Shown one piece after another: positions 1-11,070 of a DNA stretch of 64,000 nucleotides. The notes below the pieces were generated by a model, which saw nothing but the letters and a program-made list of their open reading frames with translations, did not search any database and was not told where the DNA came from. This DNA comes from Clonostachys chloroleuca (Eukaryota > Ascomycota > Sordariomycetes > Hypocreales > Bionectriaceae). The translations under genes were made by a program, and so were the position numbers. Location of the stretch: assembly GCA_037952775.1 (NCBI GenBank), contig JBANAY010000003.1, forward strand, positions 34,100,001 through 34,164,000, given 5' to 3'. Within the stretch, counting starts at the first letter, position 1; each line of letters starts with the position of its first letter.

Positions 1-3000
1 GGCGAGATCTTGCCGGAGCAGTACGACACCTCAGCACTGGGTTTTGGTATCGAGAGCCTGAGGCAACCTGAAGCGACAGAGTCCCGCACCAATGGCCAAT
101 GGACACATCAACGAAGCCTCTCTGACCCCGACGTCGACCTACCGTCCCCAGGCAGTTGGTCCAACGCTGCTGGAAATACAGAGACGAAGCCGCCGTCTGT
201 GTCGGCTCCTACCACCAGGTCCTCTCGATCCCATAGCGATGCATCAACCCGCAAACCCCCTCCCCAACGCATAGCCCGCAAACCAGCGACGCGAAAACCA
301 AACTCACCCGACCCAAGGCTACCGCCCTCATCATCCAAATTGCCTCGATCAGTACGAAAGATTAATGGCCCTGACGACTCATCCAGTCCCTCATCGACTC
401 GCTCCAGCTCGCCGATAGCCCTCAAGCGGCAACCAGGAGAGGGTAGGACATCAAGAGCCACTACTCCTACCACTCGTGCCAAAACTCCAACATCCAGGGC
501 TAGAACTCCTATACAGTCCGGCACTAGACTCCAAACATCTTCAACCGGGCTTCCTGCGTCCAACAGCAACGGCCGGCTCCAGGCATATGCCATACCTCAA
601 CCAAAGCTCTCGCCGCCCTTGAGAAGTTCTCGGCCACGCCAACCGGTGTCCGTCGCAACAACAGCCAGCTCCCGATTAAAATCTGTAGAAAAGCAGAGAG
701 CCGTTAGTGCATCTGTAGCACTGATGCATTCGAAGCCTGTAGATCCTTCGGCGAGAAGGCGCAAGATCTCGGTCGGGCCCATCGATTTCGAGCAGCGCCG
801 TGAACATATCCGACTCGCATACAGCAAGTCTCTGAAGGAGAGCCAGGCCTTGGAAGCGCGGCAGAGAGCAGCGGAGAAGCGACGAAAGGAAATGGAAGAG
901 GCCGCAAAGGCCAAAGCCGCTGCCGAGGCCGCCACCAAAGCATCCATGGTTCCCGAAACCGAGGAGTCGCTGGGGAAGAAGACACTAGAGAGTGTAGAGC
1001 AACTCAAGGGAGATACTGTGCACACCATCGTTGAAGAGCCCCATACACCGGAGCAGACGACTCCCATCGAGGCCAAAGAAGATATTCTCAACGAAACGCC
1101 AGTGCCACCAAGACTGGTCAGTACGACGGCTGACGATAAACTCAGTTCGATCGTAACCATCGTCAAAGTCCCTGACTCGCCGACATTGGGAGTTCCGGGT
1201 AGTTTTCCCGACGTCGCCCCCCTCCTCAAACGACGGAGCACTTACGGTCGACCGCTTCGCCGGTATCTGATACCACGGAATTCGACACGGAACCTCAACC
1301 CAACCTTGCGGAGACGCCAGGGACACCTCCCAAGGCCCCGGCTACAGTGGTTAAATTGTCAAGTCCCCAGCATCCTGCGTCGCGCCAACGGGCGGAGTAC
1401 CAATACCCGTTCGAGGATGAGCCAGAATCACCAGAACAGCCCGCCTCTGTCAAGCCTGCGCCCGAGGAGCCATCCAAATCTCGCAGCATCGAGACGGTCA
1501 GACCTCGCCTGCGACAAATCATTCCAGGTTCATTTGGGGACGATGACGAGGCCGGCGAGGAGATGATCGCCCAATCAGAGACAGACGAACCTGAAGCCGC
1601 TATCGTAGTCTCACCGCCCGACAGCGCTATCGGCCATGATCACCATCACCCGTTAGACGAGCAACCGCCAACCGTTCCCTTCCCCAGGTTGGACATGATG
1701 GATGAATCAGATTGTCACACTGAATACGACGAGGACATCCCTGAATCAAATCGATCAACTCTGATTCATGACCACGAAGATGTTGGGACAGACGCCTGTA
1801 CTGAGAGCACGGATGATATTGCAAGAACAGAAGACTGTCAATCTGAATCTCGCTTTGGCGACCATCTTTCATCTCGCAGGGCTTCTTCGTGCGCATCCTC
1901 CGATGCTGGGGCAGGTGATGATCTTGATTACCTAACCTTCAAAAACCAACTCCCCAACAACCAGCCCAACAGCCTGCTGGTCCCGCCGGCGGATTCAAAA
2001 AGAATCAGCCAGCACTCGGCCTGGACCGATCTCACTATTGACACATCTGCTCACTCTGATCTGGAACGATCCCCGGATTTGCTGCAGGACGATGATGACA
2101 ACGAGCCGCAGTCCGCATTCGGCCATGTGACCATATTTGGGTCCCAAGTGATATCACGAGAAACAGAGTCGCAATCAAAAGAGGCGTATGATGAACATGC
2201 GAGCGCGCGACCCTCCTGCAGCAGCTCAAGGGGTTCGTCCGCATTTTTGGACTACCGGTCACCAGAGACTGATGCCGGCGATGGTTTCGCAATTTCCTAT
2301 CTGTCAACCGATCAGGTAGCGAGTTCACCTTACATACCTTTACCAGGCCATGAACCGCCCCCTGTTCCACCATCCGCTTCTGGCTCGGCAATGGATTCCA
2401 GAAGGGCTTCAAGCGCATTCTATGATCAATCACAGCGTGGAAGCACGCTGATCTCCTCGAGCCGTGAGAGCGGGGAATTCGCCTCCCAGACGGAGACTCC
2501 TCAAACTGCTGATACCACCTCTATTGCCACCTCGGAGCAGTATTTTGGGCCCTCGCTCAACGGGGATGCTGGCATGAATCCAGATGCTACAGAAGGGGAG
2601 GAACTCACTGACAAAGACCGGCGCCGTTTGGTCCAGCGTCGCAATGTCATCAAAGAGCTTCTTGACACAGAAGCTGTCTTTGTCAGAGATATGAATATTG
2701 TAGAAGAAATCTACAAGGGCACCGCAGAAGCTTGTCCCAAGTTGGACAACAAGACTGTCAAGCAGATATTCAGGAACACGGATGAGATCATTGCGTTTCA
2801 CACATTGTTTCTCAGCCAGGTCAAGGAGGCGGTTTCCAGTGTCTATGTGCCGAAAACAGGTCGCAAAGTTCCCAAAGAAGATCGTTCCGTCGAGCCTCCT
2901 CCTTCGAGCAAAACAGTCAGCGATGCCAAAGACCGCGAGGTATTGCTCGGGCCCGTATTCCACCAGAATATGGAGCAGTTACAGACAGTGCACGAAGGTT

Positions 3001-4957
3001 TCCTACGCAGCAGTGACCTGGCAGCAAAGAGGCTGATACAAATTCAGCAGGATCCAACAGTCAAGGTTTGGTTGAATGAGTGTAATGAAGTGGCTAAAGA
3101 TCTCACTGCCGCGTGGGACCTGGATTCACTTCTGATCAAGCCGATGCAACGTATCACCAAATATCCGAATCTCATCATCACTCTTTTACAACATACGCCC
3201 CAAGATCACCCAGATCGAGAATATCTTATATCAGCCAAAGACACTTTAGAGACAGCTATCATTGAGATTAATAAGACCAAGAAGAACTTCGAGCTCGTTG
3301 GCCAGATCGTGGGCAACAGAAAGCGAAAAGAATCCGACGTGAAATTAGGCATTGCCCGAGCTTTCGGCAAGCGAGTGGACAAGCTACAACCAACAGGAAA
3401 TCGACCTCCGGAGGACCCTGACTACGCCAAGATGAGTGAGAAGTTTGGCGATGACTTCCTCAGACTACAGGTGGTACTCCGTGATGTTGAATTCTACACC
3501 CGGCAAGTGGCCACCTATGTGCGAGAATTCCTCAACTACCTATCCTCGGTTGAGCTTGTGATGAGGCTGCAATCGGGCAACTATCCTGAAATTGAGAGCA
3601 AATGGGTCCAGTTCAATATTTCCATCCGAGACCTCGAAAAGGTTGCCCTTGACGATCATTTAACCCAAGTTCGAAAACACGTCATTGAGCCTTTCGAGCA
3701 GGTAATCAAGGCATACGGCAACCCATCACTAGCGATGAAAAAGCGGCAAAAGCGAAGACTCGACTTTGAGCGCATGGAACAGCTGAAGCGCGGAGGCAAG
3801 ACGGGTGACCCGAAGCTCTTGGAGCTTGTCGAGCAATATGAGGCTCTCAACGACACTCTCAAGAAAGAACTGCCAAAGCTTTCTACGCTTACTGAGAAGG
3901 TTGGCAACATCTGCCTCGGCAATTTTGTCCGGATCCAGGCGAAGTGGTACGGAATCTGGAAGGAAAAGATGAAGAAGGTCTTGGTCGACTGCCCAGACAA
4001 GCCTGATCTCGAAGAAGTCGTTGCTTCGTTCCAGAGAGACTTCCCTTATGTGCAGGAACAGCTCGCGAGCATTGGCATACTTCAACCAGTACCGAAGGGT
4101 CGTCCGTCCCATTCGACAGCAGCAAGCAGCGATGATGTTCTTGTGTCCAAAATCCGTTCGCCGCGACCTTCTGATGTCGATACGGGTCGAGGCCGGCAGC
4201 TGTCGCTAAACGGCGAATCAGTGCCCTCTCTGCCAACACCAGACTTTGTCAAGCGGAACAGCGAGTCTCTATCCAATTCACCAACGACCGGGAACAAGCC
4301 TTTGCCTGCCAGCCCCCATCAATACTACTACAGAGACTACTACGCAGGGGCAGGGCAGTCCAGCAGTTCTACTTCGGCAGTCACAACGGACATGACAAAC
4401 AGCTCAAGGTCCGTCACTGGAACGGCACCCACGTCAACTCGGCCAAGCACCGGGCGGAGCTTTGATTCCGGCCCCGTCCCGAGGCAGAGCACGGAGTCGG
4501 CGTCCCTCCATCGCCGTGACTCAAATACTACATATGGCTCCAGCCAAGTGCCTCAGGACAAGAGATTCTCGGGATTGTTCCACTCGGCTCTGCCACTACC
4601 GGACGGCCCAGAGGATCGAGATCGGACTTCCCGTGCATCATCTCGGGAGAGAGTTCCGACACATGACGGCTACAACGTCCTCTGGCTTGCGGCATCGCTC
4701 TTCGAATTCAATATCGCCACCACCAAACACGAGGCCGGCTATCCATACCTCGTATATCAGGCTGGTGAGGTACGTATTTCAGATGACGAAGGGGCGATCG
4801 TATTTTTTCTTGTTCTTGTATTCGCTAACATTCAGAGTAGATTTTCGACGTGATAGCCGAAAAGGGCGAGTTGTGGCTTGCCAAAAACCAAGACGACCCA
4901 AGCGAGCAGGTTGGTTGGATCTGGTCCAAGCATTTTGCGAAGCTTGCAGATTCATAA
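1..4957 (+). CDS. RhoGEF with DH, BAR and SH3 domains (5' partial, one frame break or extra intron)
   Basis: Likely exchange factor for a Rho-family GTPase (Cdc42/Rho) acting at sites of polarised growth, resembling Tuba/DNMBP and, in its DH-BAR core, S. pombe Gef1. The frame is open from base 1 with no credible ATG, so the true start lies upstream of the window. A Ser/Pro/Arg-rich disordered N-terminus and a coiled coil (about 790-940) are followed by the DH domain (about 2628-3285, motifs LLDTEAVFVRDM and KPMQRITKYP), a BAR-like helical region (about 3340-4010), a Ser-rich linker and a C-terminal SH3 domain (about 4660-4957). The SH3 is split by a clear 71 nt intron at 4770-4840 (GTACGT...TAG); after splicing it reads IFDVIAEKGELWLA and GWIWSKHF and stops at 4955-4957. 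The frame changes near 1210-1218 at a six-C run, best explained by one missing C. An 86 nt intron at 1117-1202 (GTCAGT...GTAG) would also restore frame. Family assignment is strong; the GTPase target is inferred. Confidence 0.9.
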
Positions 4958-6484
4958 CACTATCTATCCGCATCCAACTACGATAATAGACAGCGCTGGC
5001 ACCCGACATACACACATACACATGAGATAACGACCTTTCTTCCACGGATACATTTGACCCAGCTGTTTGTCACACAGAAATTTTGTAGGGACAAGTCCTG
5101 AGGCCGAGGAGCGAGCGTTCTTTCTTTGCTAGTGCTGCTTCTTCCGCCTCTTCACACCATAACTATATGTTTGCTCACCCTACATTCGCCATGTTGTCCG
5201 ATATTTCCTTTTTTCTGAGCCATGGGACGGAACGCCATGTCAGGCCAGTCCTATAGCGATGGCATTTAATACCCTGCGTTGTGGATTTCTGGAAGGGGGA
5301 GGGAAACAAGAGGCAGTATCTGAACTTTGAGACTATGTAAATGAAATAATCATCAAAATCCGGGAACAAGGAGAGGGGAAGTTTCGTACACAGGCGTTGG
5401 AACGATAAAAATACCAGGTGTTTTTCCTATTCAATGTTTCTTCTTGCTTTGCTTTTTTTTTTTTCTATTTTTGGCAACGGTTTGCTGTTTTTTTCTTACG
5501 AACGGAGAGAATGTGAGAAGAGACTCTATGGACACGATTTGGTTGGACGTGATCCAGACATGGGAGGCCGGAAGTTTCATTGGCCTTTTTTCCCTTATTT
5601 CTTCACTTCGACTCAGATACCAACAGATTTATGTACATCACAATTGCCCAAAATTTTGAAATGAAAAGAACGCAAGGTGTAAATGTCAGCTATGGCGTCG
5701 GACAAGCTGAACCTGGGCATAAAAGCGATGTTGAGTTAGCCAATGTAGCAGCCAGCCACAGAGCATGGTTCAGGAAGCTCGTCAATGCTAATAGTCCTGT
5801 TGAGGAAGTGCCGGCTGAATTGCACATTGCCTGAACATGACAGAAGTACCAAGGTGAGCAACAGGCATACTAACACGTAGCAGATTGAAAATGCCATCCT
5901 TGCCGGCAGACATGGACCAAATGCGATTGTCAGCACCGCAACCATCCAAGATCTGGACGTCACTTATAATCGGGCTGCTTTCGCTCAATGCCTCAATGCT
6001 GTGTGTGGGCTTGTGATCTGAGACCTGAGCTGCCGAAGACAGAACACAAGGGAGTACTGCGAGGATCCAACCGTTCCCAATGGCATAACGTCTTGTTCCA
6101 GGTACCAAGCAGGTACTGGCAGGTACTGGGATGGACCCCTAGATGCTAGCGGGAAGGTCAGCTGTCAGCGGCTGTGGGCTGGAGCAGGTGCGCTTTCCCG
6201 AAATTTGATGCTTCCTCCTGTCCCTCGTACTTGCCGAGTATCGCTGTACGAAGGCAAGGCAGGAGGCTATTTGCGGCTGCCGCTAGTCGTAATAATTAAA
6301 GCAATTCCCAACAATTGCACAAGCATGGCCCGCCTCCTCTTATCGCCCCCGATAATTCGCAGCTCCAGACTGCACCGCTCTCGAATCCGTCTCGGAGTAT
6401 TGCTATCAAAGTGATCCTTCGTATAAATACTTAATACCCAGCCCCCAAAACCCCTAAAGTCCTATTTATGACCCCGGGACGGAA
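4958..6484. other. Intergenic: RhoGEF 3' flank and transporter promoter
   Basis: No convincing gene. The first part is T-rich 3' flank with T-runs near 5452-5490. On the minus strand, 5736-6108 holds two open segments that could be joined by a GTGTTAGT...TTCAG intron into a short protein with a hydrophobic start and paired cysteines. That frame has no ATG and meets a stop just upstream, so I do not call a gene. The last 100 bases hold the transporter's TATA element. Confidence 0.6.
6422..6429 (+). promoter_or_regulatory. TATA box (TATAAATA) of the sucrose-type transporter
   Basis: TATAAATA lies about 60 nt upstream of the chosen ATG at 6485, so the 5' leader would be short. CTCCAG (about 6363) and CCCCGG (about 6473) fit the degenerate CreA carbon-repressor consensus. 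That would suit a disaccharide transporter, but the consensus is short and such matches are common by chance. Confidence 0.5.
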
Positions 6485-8806
6485 ATGGGCCCTTCCCCCA
6501 TGGGCCACCACGACCCACCGCCGCCGTCTGGACCGCGCGAATCCACGCCGCGCAGCAGTTTAGCGTGCGATTCTCCAGCCCCAAGCTCCCAGGAGCTCGC
6601 CATCGACACTCAACGCCCTCCGCCCAGAGTCCCCCGATTCTTCTGGCCCTTCAGCCCTTCATCGCAATCGCAGCTCAAGTACGGCGACTTCCCTGTTTCG
6701 CACCCGAGTACCGTGGATGGGGGCACCACCGCGCATCCGCATTGGCCCCGAGATTCGACAGATGGTCAGCGCTTCCACTCCAGCGAACGAGTCGAGGTAG
6801 ACATCAGGCGGGAGAAGATGGCGAGCTGGTCGGGCCAACCGTCCATCCGGGGCAACTCGGAGACGACGCGCATGGTTCTTCTGACTTTCAGTGCCATTGG
6901 CGTAGCGTGCGTAATTCATTCTTCATGCTTCTGATCAGGAGAGGCTTTGCGCGAACTGACCAAGTTAACTCGATATAGATTCACGTGGGGCATGGAGATG
7001 ACATGTGCGTGCCCGGGCTCCTTCCATACCTGGCCAACCCTGAGGATGTGCAGCGCTAATCTCTATCCTTCTTTTTGACAGACTGCACTCCCTACCTGCT
7101 AAACCTTGGTCTTACGAAGAGCAACACCTCGTTGATGGATCGCAGGGCCGTTGTCCGGGCTCATCGTCCAGCCCGTGGTCGGCGTCATTTCGGACGAGAG
7201 CAAATCGAGATGGGGCCGGAGACGGCCTCTGATGGTTATCGGTACGATCATCGTGGCCCTCAGTCTGCTGGTTCTGGGGTTCACGAAGGAGATCGTAGGG
7301 CTGTTTCAGAAAGATGAGGAGAAAGCCCGTCGCCCGACTATTGTTCTGGCCGTCTTGGCCATCTATGTCGTCGACTTCGCCATCAATTCAGGTGGGTAAA
7401 GTTCCCTTGGCTAGCCCATATCGACCGCATTGCTGACTAGGGCGTGTACAGTCATGTCGTGTTCGAGGAGTCTGGTTGTTGATACACTTCCTATTGAGAA
7501 GCAGCAAACTGGCGCTGCTTGGTGTAAGCCCATCGTCTGCAGCTTTTTTATACTCCTGGAACGCGAGAAAATGTACTAATCAAGCATAGTCAGTCGAATG
7601 TCCTCGGTTGGCAGTTTAATCGGCTATGCCGCTGGGGCCGTCGACATGGTCAAGGTCTTTGGCACCATTTTTGGTGATACCCAGTTCAAGCAACTCACCA
7701 TAATGGCTGTGTTTGCGATTACGACGACAAATGCCCTGACCTGTTGGGCTGTTACCGAGAGGGTCCTGATCTCGCCCAAGGCAGATGCCAGCAACGAGGG
7801 CCGCCTGAAAGTGTTCAAGCAAATATGGAACACAATATCCAACCTTCCTCCGCGAATCAAGGCTATATGCTGGGCTCAGTTCTGGTCTTGGATTGGATGG
7901 TTCCCCTTCCTCTTCTATAGCACCACTTGGGTTGGTGAGACTTACTTCCGATATGATGCCCCCAAAGACGCCAAATCATCCACCGACGCGCTTGGCGATA
8001 TGGGCCGCATTGGCAGCACGGCACTCGTCATTTACTCGGCCATAACATTCGCCGGTGCTTTCATTCTCCCGTTTTTCGTGGAGTCGCCTGAAGATCAAAC
8101 TTTTACGCGCCGTCCGCCAAAGTATATGGCTGGCTTCTTGGTCAAGATGGAGAAGATGAAACCGAACCTTCTAACGGCCTGGATATGCGGGCACCTCATG
8201 TTCTCCTGCGCCATGTCATTGGCACCATTTGCCACAAGCTTCCGTTTCGCAACTCTGCTTGTTTGCCTGTGTGGTTTGTAAGTTGTTCCCCTCGAGTGTA
8301 TCTACGGTTTAGAGAGGAAGCGCTGACTTGCCCATCCTCGAAACAGACCTTGGACTCTCGCCTCGTGGGCACCCAGCGCATTTCTAGGCGTAGAGGTCAA
8401 CAGACTCAGTGGCACTACTACGACTGAGAACGGGACAGGTCACTACCGGCGTCTATCCGATGCCTCTGATATCGAGATGCCTTCTCTGGCCCCCAGTGGG
8501 GGCGCATTGCACCTTGAGCACGATCCTGAGCCTGAGGACGGTGGCACCCATGCTTCAACGGGAGAATTGTCCGGTGTCTACTTTGGCATTCTGAACATTT
8601 TCACAACTCTGCCCCAGTTTGTCGGCACTTTCATATCGATGATCGTCTTTTCGATCCTGGAACCTGGCAAAAGCCCAGAGTTGGCAAATCCCGATGAAAA
8701 AGCCCCAAGCGCGACAGGCCCCAACGCAATCTCGGTCTGCTTGTTTATCGGTGCGATGAGCACTCTGTACGCAGCATACGCAACCCGAAAGCTGAAATAC
8801 TTGTAA
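6485..8806 (+). CDS. Sucrose/alpha-glucoside H+ symporter (MFS, SUT/GPH-like), one frame break
   Basis: Plasma-membrane proton-coupled disaccharide transporter of the fungal SUT/general alpha-glucoside permease group. Exons: 6485-6906, 6979-7004, 7082-7391, 7452-7523, 7590-8277, 8347-8806; all five introns are 60-77 nt GT-AG. Family signatures are GVAFTWGMEMTYCTPYLL (made across the first two splices), SGLIVQPVVGVISDESKSR followed by WGRRRP (the MFS loop 2-3 motif), DTLPIEKQQTGAAW, and PWTLASWAPSAFLGVEVN late in the protein. The predicted product is about 659 residues with a Pro-rich cytosolic N-terminus of roughly 120. The frame breaks at about 7135-7138, just before IAGPLSG. Loss of a TG dinucleotide from a Met-Trp codon pair is the simplest cause, because family members have Trp there; a single extra G would also explain it. 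Both choices give a whole number of codons. Substrate is inferred from family. Confidence 0.88.
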
Positions 8807-9245
8807 AAATATGTTGAAATGTCCCGGTACCTGTATAGAGAGGTTCAAGGAAACGCCATGGTTACATGTCTTGTCATTATCAGTTTAGATATCTGTTGGG
8901 AATGGGAACTTTCGGGTTAGAAGGGCCGGTGTTACGGGAAGGGAAAGGAAAGCGGCGCTTGTTGGAATGGGTTGGGAAACATCTCTCTGGATGATAAGAG
9001 TCTGTCGATTGATCTATGAATCTAAATGAAAATCCACCACGCACTCAATACACACTGACTCTAGCCATCCAGTGCACACGCTGTGAAGGAAAAGCGATTT
9101 ATGACATGACTCGTGAGAATGTTCATGGGATCTGTTTAGTTTATGTCTCCTTGACTTCATCAGCCCATCCGACTGCGCACACCCTCCAGAGACCCGGAGG
9201 GGAAGCTTGCGGTATATACCTCCTGTTACTGGCCCAGGATTACAC
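8807..9245. other. Convergent intergenic between transporter and PKR1
   Basis: 439 bases between two convergent stop codons; it must hold both 3' UTRs and poly(A) sites. I see no gene or repeat in it. Confidence 0.6.
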
Positions 9246-9752
9246 TCATTTGTCCTTCTCCTTCTCGCTCTCCGAAACCTTCTCCCATTCATCCTCCGTG
9301 CTCGCGCTCGACTGGGTGCCGGCCGGCGTGTCCTCGCCGCGCTTCTTCAGCTCCCCCTCGGGAGCCACAACCTCGACTACGGACGAGACAGCATCGGCGG
9401 ACGCGGGGATCCTGCCCGTGTCCAGCTCGACCTCGGTATCGCTGTCCGCCGTGTCCAGCTCCCTCCTCCTCTTCTCCTTGTCCTTGTTGTCCGCAGTAAC
9501 CCCCTCCCTCTCCTCCCTGGCGCGCTCTGCCTCCTGGACGGCCTTGAGCTCGGCGGCGAACCAGTTGACGGACCACCAGAGCCCCGCGCACAGGACGGAC
9601 AGGACGACGCAGTGGATGGAGTAGGTGGCCGCGAGCATGAGGAGGAGCACGAGCTGGAGGGCGGCGAAGGTGACGTTGGTGGCGCGGAGGATGGTGGGCG
9701 TGGGGCCCGGGGTGAAGATGGACTCCCACAGCTCGACGAAGAAGGCGGACAT
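9246..9752 (-). CDS. pkr1: Pkr1-family ER membrane protein (V-ATPase assembly factor)
   Basis: Small ER membrane protein; in yeast, Pkr1 acts with other ER factors in assembly of the V-ATPase membrane sector and influences killer-toxin resistance. The 168-residue product starts MSAFFVELWESIFTPG, the hallmark N-terminus of the family, followed by two hydrophobic segments (about residues 25-45 and 48-62, the second containing GLWWSVNWFAAEL). A long charged tail (about residues 70-168), rich in Lys, Glu and Ser, is typical of filamentous fungal versions. The ATG at 9750-9752 was chosen because the open frame further upstream has no family similarity and codes for nothing recognisable. No intron is needed. 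It is convergent with the sugar transporter and faces the gene desert on its 5' side. Confidence 0.86.
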   Translation of the reverse strand: MSAFFVELWESIFTPGPTPTILRATNVTFAALQLVLLLMLAATYSIHCVVLSVLCAGLWWSVNWFAAELKAVQEAERAREEREGVTADNKDKEKRRRELDTADSDTEVELDTGRIPASADAVSSVVEVVAPEGELKKRGEDTPAGTQSSASTEDEWEKVSESEKEKDK

Positions 9753-11038
9753 GGTGGGCGGTTTGTATTTTTCTTGTTGTTGTTTTTTTGGGGGGGTTGT
9801 TTGAGCTTGGTGGTGTTGGTGAATGATGACTTTCAGATTCGGCGATTCTTGTATTATGGAAGATGTGGTATGTAAACAACTCTTTCGCAGAATATGTGAT
9901 TTCTGTATAATGTATCGGCCGGGATTCTTCGTTTCGGTATATTTCTCAGTGAGACGCTCGTTGTATACACAGTTTGGTCGCATACAGCTGGGGCCCGTGA
10001 TGCACAGAAGAAAAAGCGCAGGGTATGTTTCTCAAAGCTTCACCCCGCAATCACACCGGGACAATCAGCCAGTCACTGATTTTGTTGGGGTTTGTTGTCC
10101 TCTTTCGCCCCGTCTTGAGTGCGAGTTGCTGCCTGGGCGAAGCGTATCTAGCTATCCCCTCCTAGCTCCTGGATGGGAACGGGGCTGGCTTTTCGCAAAC
10201 GGAAACGGACAACGAGCTAGTTTGGTCGCCGGACGGAGGTCAGACAGCAAGCTTTTTCCCGAGAGGGTCCAGGCAAAGGGAAAAAGGATAGGCTTTCGAG
10301 GGAAGAAGGATGCGGTGTTCGATTCAGCGCCAGGTATGCGCCCGGCCGTGGACGATGGGGGCGGTTTCTTTCGGGGGATCTGAACTGCGCAACGGTAGTT
10401 GCTGCCTTGGAGGTTGAGCTTCAGTGACGCAAATCCGCGGCTCCATCTCCATCTCCATCTCGTGCGATGTGGGGTGGGGTGACCCGGCCAGGTCATCATG
10501 CTACCCTATACTCACGCACTTCGTCGCATCGCAGGTTCAGCTTGCAACCAAACAATGCAAGATGCTCCGTTTTTTGGTGTCAGCGGAGGATGTGTTGTTG
10601 GTTTGGTTCCTGTTGAGTTGCGTGGTATCTTATGTTTGACTTTACATACATCGGTTTTTATTTTTGGCACCTCGCGCTGCATAGCAGGATATAGTATGAT
10701 GCTTCACACTCGCAAAGTTGTATTAGCAGACACAACTGGACGCACATAACAATCGACTCCCTAAGTTCCCAATAGTCCATCCAGTCTTAATCGCATTAGC
10801 TAACAACCACCAAAGGGTTCTACCGTCATTCTAGAGCTCCCTCGTGATTCGCAAAAACAAAGTCCTTTTTTTTCTAGATTGGTTCCCCAAGAGCTGACTG
10901 GCTTCATTACTCGACATCCCCCCCCCACTCTAAGCGCGTCTAACATCAGCATGCATGCAAGACTAACACCGACCGAAAGATATCGGCAAGGCTGCGGACG
11001 GGTTTCTCCTTTGCTGGAGGAGCTTTCGGAACGGACGG

Positions 11039-11070
11039 GTGTGTGTGTGTGTGCGTGCGTGCGTGCGTGT
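11039..11070. repeat. (GT)n/(GCGT)n microsatellite
   Basis: About seven GT units run into about four GCGT units. It lies in non-coding DNA and is probably length-polymorphic. Confidence 0.85.

Noticed and set aside
1117..1202. Intron in the RhoGEF gene instead of a frameshift
   Set aside because: It restores frame, but would remove a segment that reads like conserved coding sequence, and a C-run error matches the pattern of other breaks. Kept as an alternative.
9823..10383. Plus-strand open frame of 186 codons just upstream of PKR1
   Set aside because: It runs through the PKR1 5' leader antisense and has no conserved features.
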